From Aradus depressus (taxonomy: Eukaryota > Arthropoda > Insecta > Hemiptera > Aradidae), in contig OY759221.1 in the NCBI GenBank assembly GCA_963662175.1, forward strand, positions 26,957,027 to 27,021,026: 64,000 nucleotides of DNA, read 5' to 3'. The stretch's first letter is position 1. The number at the start of each line of letters is the position of its first letter. Under the pieces are notes generated by a model. That model had not been told where the DNA came from and did no database searches. It saw only the letters and a program-made list of their open reading frames with translations. This document shows, piece by piece, positions 56,922-64,000 of the stretch. The position numbers and the translations under genes were made by a program.

Positions 56922-58726
56922 TAGCTAATGTTACAAAATCAATAGTTGCTCTATCGTGCGAGACTCCTGCTCTATTTTTACAAAAATGAAAATTCATTAA
57001 TTCTAATTAACAGTCTATTGTAAATCAGAAAATAGAAGAAGACAGACAATCGATACTTTACAGTTGAATGGGCTCAATGCTCTCACGTTAAACGGTTTTG
57101 TAACCCAATTTCCGATTTATTTAATTTTCTTTACATTTTTTATTGTTTCAACAGATTTGAACAATAGTTATGCTCTATCTATCCTATTCCAAAGGAACGT
57201 CGAAATGTAAAGTATCGTTAAACAACTTTAAAGAAATACATTCGATTACAGTATTTTTCAAATAAATTCTTGATTTTCCCTACACCATTATGAGATTTCT
57301 AAAAGGTGAATTTCATAATGTCTTCAACGAATACATTAAATTGTTACCCCACTTGACTATATGTAAGATACAGTTTCATTTTTGATGCAGCGCGATTGCC
57401 AAGAATTATTTTTGATTATCTTGTCAGATTAATTGTATGTACAATATTGAGTTAATTCCTTTCTTTTAATTAGTTTCCTTGTTCACAAGAATAAAACGAA
57501 ATTCAGATTTACGGATTATCTTTTGTATGTTTTCGAATACAAATTTTCAGAGGATGGCCCCCCTCATAGCAAAGGGTTTGTGATCCTACAGCCCTTGATT
57601 TAATGGCTCCCAAATTATGAAAAAAATAGTTTTGTAACATACATATCGTGGGCTTACAATAGAAAGGCAATAAGTCATGACATTTTTATCATATTTTTTT
57701 TAAATAAAATCTATTTTCAATGAGTCAAACATGGAAAAAACATACTATTCCCAAACGTATACTTTTTCACCTAAAGTAATCTGTCACAAAAAAATAATTT
57801 GTAGCAAAATTAAGAGAGGGGTTGTTTGTACATTAAAATTGTTCATAACTTAAAACGTAAGTGCCTTCTCTTGTAAGCCCACGATATAATCCTCACATAT
57901 TTTGCCGAGATTTTGATAAGAAATCGCCTGCCCCCCTCGTGAACCTAATTTGTCCTAAAATTCCCAAAATAAATTTCAAATCTTATCTTTATTAGATAAG
58001 GCTCCTTTATTTTATTTTCAGATTTTTATAATGAATGGCAACGATTAAAGAGGATGAGGGGCACATTTAGATGTTTTCTCGAAAGTCCTGTCAGCTTTAT
58101 TGATTTTAAAAATATTGAAAAAGACTATTCTCGTCATGTACTCAAATATTTTGGTTTTCACAAAAGTAAATTTTTTTGATGCCCTGTTTATAGTTGCCAT
58201 TAAGACACGAGTATATTTCGAGTTTTAGGTCCCAGTGGAGGCTGTCCACTGACAAACAGTCAGAAATCCGAACAGTTTTTTTAAAAATATTAATATGATC
58301 TAAAAAACTCTTAAAAATAGCATAATGAATAAGCCAATACATCACATTATAATTAAATACAGAGGAAATTTACAAAACATATACTTATACACAAGTATCA
58401 AGAGGCTAAAAAATTAAAATACACACACCATCTAATCTTATTTGTGAAATAATTTATGTGCAACAGAGTTGGGCAAGTCATGCAAATATTATGTTAAGGT
58501 GATTGTCAATGGAGATTATACACTAAATTATCTGCCAAAAAAAAGTAGTATAACGCATTTTAATACGTTCACTCCATGAACACTACTTCTTACAATTATT
58601 ATTATTATTTTAATAAGTAATGTTAATCTATTCTGGATTTATTTTTGGAAAAGTGTAGTTATACAGCATTAAATTTTCACCATTCTTAATTTAATTTCAA
58701 CTTCCTAATCCAATAATAGTTGAATA

Positions 58727-59038
58727 TGACTTATGCCGGGCTTTAATTACAAGGTCATATCGCCAACTACCAGAGCGCTCTCATCACTCTGCTGGACATG
58801 AGACCGACTCTACTATGGGAGTCATCAATTTTGCCTATCCTAAATTTTTATTCAACTAGGTTAGAGGGTCTTTATCGAGTACCTGACATCTTACAGGCTC
58901 GGGACCATCGCTTAACGCCCCATCAGAAGGATGGCGTGCTCAAGTTAATTTTACCTCCCAGATAAAATAAACTAAGGGCCTCGGCCGGGTTTCGAACCCA
59001 CGATCTTGAGTATATATACCACTGAGCCACCGGCACCC
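58727..59038 (-). mobile_element. SINE-A, minus, with shortened head
   Basis: GACTTATGCCGGGCTTTAAT through GGGTTTCGAACCCACGATCT and ACTGAGCCACCGGCACCC. The telomere-type tail is lost. Confidence 0.87.
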
Positions 59039-60387
59039 ATATTATATAAACTACATAGTAATGATTACAAAATAGTTTTTTTTTTTTTTTTCAAGAATTT
59101 TAACTTCGATTTTTCACCCTCAACTATTTTTCCCTACTATGTTTATCAATTACTTAATTACACTATACTTAAAAATAGTGATATATTAAAACAATGTACA
59201 CAAACTTACTATGCACAAGGTACAAACCAACCCCACATTGTCAAATATTTATAAAAAGAAATGACCTTACAATAATTGATTGTTCATACTAATTTTAACG
59301 TATATTTTTTATTTTATTTGTAAAAAAAAAAAAAAATAAAAATAGTAAATATATATGATTACCCCTTTAATAACCCAACTATTAGAAAAAAGCATGCAAA
59401 AGACAAAAGAAAAAAAAAGATGCATTCAACCAGAGGTGCATAAACAAAACTGCAAGCGTTTGGAATATGAAGACAGAGATAATATTGGATAAAGTTCCCT
59501 CCAATAAAGTGAAAGTGTTCTAATCTTGAATTTAATAAATTGGTCTTATAACAAATAATAAAATAAATAATATTTTCTCAATTATTAGTTCAGAGAACAA
59601 TATTTCAACTTGCGCAAAGTTAAAAAAAAAGTTTGCGCACCTCTGCATTATTCAAATATAATTTATACTAAAAAGAATAAAAGAAATAGGTATTTATACC
59701 TATTGTTAGTGGCTTAACATAAAAATAATAATATAAAATGTGTGACAATGCATCCAAGAAATGCATCCATTCTAGAATAAGGGTGTTGAAAGAGATAGGA
59801 GGGATGATTAACTGAGAAAGGGATTCAATTATCAAGAATATACAATATTAACAGTGAAAATAGAATAAACTTTTGTTTATAAAAAAATTGAATATAACGG
59901 TACAAAAATAAGATCGTGAATTGCAATTTAATTGTCTCAACAGTGGCTTAAGATCCCAACATTTAAATTGTATCAAAGTTTCTTCAAACAATTCACTATT
60001 TAGTGAATTCTGCTGAATGCAGATCATATTCAATGTATTGTCACGAGATTATTTAAATATCTCAGAGTCGATTATTTAAATTTAATATTTTTCTTTTCAA
60101 ATAATTTTGTTTCTTTTCTTTTTTTTTTTTTTAAATATATGTACAAAAAAACAAAAAAATTTCAAATTTTTCCAGATTTACAGTTCATTAGGAAAACAAT
60201 ACTAACAAATTACTAAAAGAAAAATAATCGACACTTTATTCAAATATTTTACCAAGCAAAGTATGTCAGCCATAACCAAATATTAAAACCAAAAATTGTC
60301 ATGCCCCATGGTTAATTCATGGATTATTATAACCAATAATGTACACTGAAAGAATATTTACCATTTTGGGCGATTGCTGAACATTAC

Positions 60388-60450
60388 CCTGAACAAGGAC
60401 TAATGAGCCGTCAGGAGAATCAGTGGCGCTCTTCTTTATGGGTGAAGCAC
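60388..60450 (-). CDS. Possible 63-nt upstream exon of MICALL
   Basis: After TTTTAAG it reads ASPIKKSATDSPDGSLVLVQ. Two donors are possible: G|GTAATG (60388, phase 1) or ATG|GTAAAT (60362, phase 0, adding nine residues). The first would join the candidates at 56133 or 54439 in phase. A Ser/Pro/Lys-rich linker after the CH domain suits MICALL, but homology is not visible. Confidence 0.4.
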
Positions 60451-62211
60451 CTTAAAATAAATAATACAATTATATAATATACTATCAATAATGTAAAATT
60501 TTGGAAAAAATAAATACATAGTAAAAATATATGGTATGAAGCTCCATATATTAGTTCTATACTCCAGAATCATTCTTGTTATGAAAAATCAAAAGCATTT
60601 TAGTAAAATTTCGAAAAAAAAAAAAAAAAAACGTAAATTGCACACATTTTCAAAACAGCTGATACGATTGGCCTTACAATCCCTAACATTTTACAAAAAT
60701 AAAAATTAAAAGATGCATTTTTTTTTTTTTTTTTGTAGATGTTATCGTGAAAGAAAGAGACACCGCCGCCATACGGAAAACAATATTTTTTTATTTTTTG
60801 ACCTCATCACCGGATTCCCATTTCCTTAACGGAAGTTAAAACGAAATTTTATCTACCCAAAGTTATAAATAAAATTTAGTATATAATATTTTAAGTAATT
60901 GACGACAAAATAACGAAAAAAATAGCCTAAAATACATTGGATATATGTATCGATATATCTATTGATAATGTATAAATTACAGGTTAACATTTCAAAAATA
61001 AACTGAAGATTGCTCCTAAATATTATATTGATTTCTCCGCCATTTTTTTTAGCCCCCTAGGTTCATAGTGACCAGAAGAAGGGACATGGAAATGTCCCGA
61101 AATATTCTCAAAAAATAAAAAAGAAGATACCTCCAGAAAAATAAATAATAAGATAAGTAACATCTCAGAGAAGCTTAAGAAACACATTAAATATTATAAT
61201 AGAAAAAATGCTGACAATTGTACAAAGCTGCCTCGCATGTAAACTTAACTTTAATTATTGTTCAGCTGAATTACCATTATCTGAATTTTGTTGAACGGAA
61301 ACCATTTTTGAAATTACAGATAAAATGTACATAAGCTCCATAAAAACCCGTTGAGTTAGGTGTGTGACAAATATTTTTGATTTTGAGTGAAATGTGCGAA
61401 GTTGTGTAGGAACTGTTAATATCCAACACCAGAAAATTTCACTCTCACAATAGATCGGATAAAAATGAGTAAAGAGCAATCTATTTAAAAAAACGAAAAA
61501 ATTAAAAATCAATAAATAACCAAAACAAAATGTAGTAAAACGCGAATGAGTATAAAATAGTGGCCTAATGCACTTATTGACCGTGTCCTTGCAGCCGCAC
61601 TATGATCATTTGACATACTGAAACATGTCATTATCATTAGATAAATGATAAAAAAAAAGTGATTTAGTTGGTACAAAAAGTGCTTATCAGATACAATTAT
61701 AAAAATTAAGGAGGTCAAACCACTAAATATTTTTTATCATTTATCGTTGCATAATGTTCATATAATAATTTCTAAGTACTATTTTCTCAATAATAATAGC
61801 TACATAATTAAGAAATTAATAGTTATTAGTAATAATGATCATAATTATTTTGTATGGATTGAAACGAATATATAGATAAATAAAACAACTCAAAGGGGCC
61901 TAATATATACCAAATATTTCAATGTAATCTATGTTTACATTAGTATGGGAAATGTTTGTTCTATGAATAAAAGAGGATAAACTTTAATAATATATACATG
62001 CAATGCTTGAGTGAGTAAAAAAAAATATTAATTTTGGCGAAAAAATACATTTTTTACATCTTACACGATCTTGAGCCTGTGTTCTCTGAGATTGAAACAT
62101 ATGTGCATTGAATTGATAAATAAGAAGTGGAAAGATGTGTAAGAAACCCCTTCAATAACTGAACACTGCAATTCTGCAATGATGGACGTCTCTTGAATTT
62201 ATTTATATCTC

Positions 62212-62610
62212 GAAGATACGAAACCTTGAGGACGCCGTTCTTTGGATAGGAAGTTAACCCATCGGGGGCCATGATGGTCGTGCGGGCTAGAGCGTAGGGC
62301 TTTGGTCGCAATGTCTCACCATTGTTGCGGGTTCAAATCCCGTCCGGAAGTGAGTTTTATTTTGTAGATAGAACTCCCTCCAGGGGGCCATGGATGTCGT
62401 AAATAATTAGATAACATAGTGACATGGCTAATATGCATCCGAACATAAGGCAAAAAAAAAATTAACCTATGGTCCGATATCAGATACTTGTCAAAGACTT
62501 CTATCCTTGGTAACAAAACCTGAGTAGGTCGAATTTAGGACTCCCATAGTGGAGTCGGGGGCTCTGGTAGTAGGCGATATGACCTAACAGTTAAAGCCCG
62601 GGCATGAGTC
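62212..62610 (+). mobile_element. SINE-A fragment split by a SINE-B insertion
   Basis: SINE-A text (GAGGACGCCGTTCTTTGGAT, then AGTTAACC) stops at about 62259, and resumes at about 62466 with ATGGTCCGATATCAGATACT through GGCGATATGACC and CCCGGGCATGAGTCA. The interval between is SINE-B. Confidence 0.85.
62260..62465 (+). mobile_element. SINE-B inserted in SINE-A
   Basis: GGGGGCCATGATGGTCGTGC, GGCTTTGGTCGCAATGTCTC and GGGTTCAAATCCCGTCCGGA lead to a body ending ATGCATCCGAACATAAGG and an A run. TTAACCYAT-like text on both sides is a probable decayed target duplication. Confidence 0.85.
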
Positions 62611-63383
62611 ACAATAATCAACAAACGAACAGTAAAATGCCTCAATATAGTCGGTTCCCATGTCAATTATCATCAAAACAATCCCGAAATGGAGAGAGGA
62701 AAAGAGCGAGTTGACATAAAACCTGCCATAATGCGGATTATAGGTGTAAATACGAAATGCTTGTCCATCAAAGAGGTTTCAGAAAAATATACTAAAAAAC
62801 GAATATATACAGACAGAGGAATGGAATAAAAGCCAGAATAAGAATAGAGAAACCGAGAAAAAGGAAGAACAAAAGATAAAAAGAAAGTACAACTAAATAG
62901 TAGACCGTGGCAGATGTAGTCTCAATAGAAGTGTACAAAAGAGACCCCTGCGGTCACCTATTGTGTCTTATCCTTATCCTTAGATAGGAATCGTCCCGAC
63001 TTACTAGATCTCACAAATCTCCACTCTTTTATTAACTGGATTCATTCTATCCGACTCACATGCAGTAGAAAGAAAAAAGAAACTTCCAAACAAGAAATAC
63101 TATACAATATTGGTTTCTACAGAAGCTATATAATGTTTTCTTCCATATTTCAACCAAGAAAATATAAATAAATAATAGATAAAACAGCTAATCTAAGTTA
63201 ATAGTTTGTACATAATATACTTATCACAATAACACTTCTCCCATTTATTTTTTTCCTCGGTAAAAAATAGCAATAACAGACGTTTCGGACGTCTGTTCAA
63301 CAGAAGGATGTTAACATAAAGAACAGATTTATTATAGATATTGATGATGGGTGGATATGGATATTGATGATATTAATTCAGAA

Positions 63384-63729
63384 GAGGGCGCCGGTAGCTC
63401 AATGGTATGCGTGCTTGTCTTCTGAGCTCAAGATCGTGGGTTCGAAACCCGACCGAGGCCCTTAGTTTATTTTATCTGGGAGGTAAAATAAACTTAAGCA
63501 CGCCGTCCTTCGGATGGGACGTTAAGCGATGGCCCTGAGCCTGTACGATGTCAGGTACTCGTTAAAGGCCCCTGCCCTAGGCGAATAAAAACTTAGGGTA
63601 GGCAAAATTTAGGACTCCTATAGTAGAGTCGGGCTCATGTCCACCAGAGTGACGAAAGAGCGCTCTGGTAGTAGGCGATATGACCTCGTAGTTAAAGCCC
63701 GGGCATGAGTCATAAAACCTAACCTAATC
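63384..63729 (+). mobile_element. SINE-A, full-length, with 13-bp duplication
   Basis: The head has B-box GGGTTCGAAACCC, the best match to a tRNA B-box among the copies, followed by a full body and tail CCTAACCTAAT. TATTAATTCAGAA flanks it (63371-63383 and 63730-63742). Confidence 0.95.
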
Positions 63730-64000
63730 TATTAATTCAGAATCTCCTTACACAACTCAAAATTGTTAATTGTTTTATAACACAGTGTTGATATAACACA
63801 TGATTTTATACTTAAAATTCGTGCGAGAATATCCCTCCTTATCTGTGGTGGATAGATTTCGACTTGGTGTCTCTTAATTGGTGAATAAAGAGTTAATAAA
63901 ATATGTCCTCTCGTTACGTCACAACATAACTTTTTCTATTTATTGGTCTACGTCAACATACTATTTTGGTCTCAGAGAAAACCTATAGTCCAAAAATACA

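Larger units (their letters stand above)
50201..64000 (-). other. Upstream region of MICALL, mostly AT-rich
   Basis: No calponin-homology exon was recognised. Apart from the three small candidate exons and the mobile elements listed separately, the segments 53130-54400, 54800-56100, 56950-58700, 59040-60350 and 60500-62200 show AT-rich sequence with homopolymer runs and nothing else identified. The segment 51540-51900 is less AT-rich and unexplained. Confidence 0.5.

Noticed and set aside
58142..62311. Minus-strand ORFs of 60-90 residues as independent genes
   Set aside because: They are AT-rich frames without splice context or family resemblance, within probable MICALL introns; none is supported.

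Overview
This is an AT-rich nuclear window from an arthropod, most likely an insect. The evidence is spliced genes with GT-AG introns, many tRNA-derived SINEs with target-site duplications, Tc1, hAT-, piggyBac- and Harbinger-like DNA elements, and SINE tails built from CCTAA units (the TTAGG insect telomere repeat). The species cannot be named from the sequence.

Three protein-coding genes were reconstructed exon by exon, all on the minus strand. Every internal junction used is phase-consistent. (1) 14163 down to 3917: a FAST-kinase-domain (FASTKD) family mitochondrial RNA-metabolism protein, 7 exons and 626 codons; its last exon, the end of the RAP domain, was not found. (2) 29740 down to 16309: NOA1, a circularly permuted mitochondrial GTPase of the YqeH class, complete in 11 exons and 730 aa, with one inferred GC-AG intron. 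(3) 50200 down to 34734: the LIM, NPF-rich and bMERB portion of a MICAL-like (MICALL) endosomal adaptor, 8 exons and 1248 aa to the stop. Its N-terminal CH domain lies upstream, probably beyond 64000; four possible extra exons are listed at low confidence. Genes 1 and 2 both act in mitochondria and are same-strand neighbours 2.1 kb apart. Gene 3 is unrelated (membrane recycling and the cytoskeleton).

Layout: 1-1280 is a broken Tigger/jerky-type transposase; 1.3-3.9 kb holds small hairpin elements; 3.9-14.2 kb is FASTKD with repeat-filled introns, including a triplicated 147-bp unit; 14.2-16.3 kb holds a SINE and an AGC-rich periodic array; 16.3-29.7 kb is NOA1, whose introns hold several SINEs, a 962-bp foldback element with an 8-bp duplication and a TTAA element; 29.7-34.7 kb is intergenic, with a decayed Tc1 element and a very large hairpin; 34.7-50.2 kb is MICALL; 50.2-64 kb is probably its long 5' introns, mostly AT-rich and repeat-bearing.

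The repeat content is the unusual part. One SINE family ends in telomere-type repeats and occurs about 15 times. Separately, a short module, CTGANGAN + hairpin + GAAACG, recurs at least ten times, often as inverted pairs. It resembles the hammerhead-ribozyme core carried by Penelope-like retroelements, but with one extra nucleotide before stem II.
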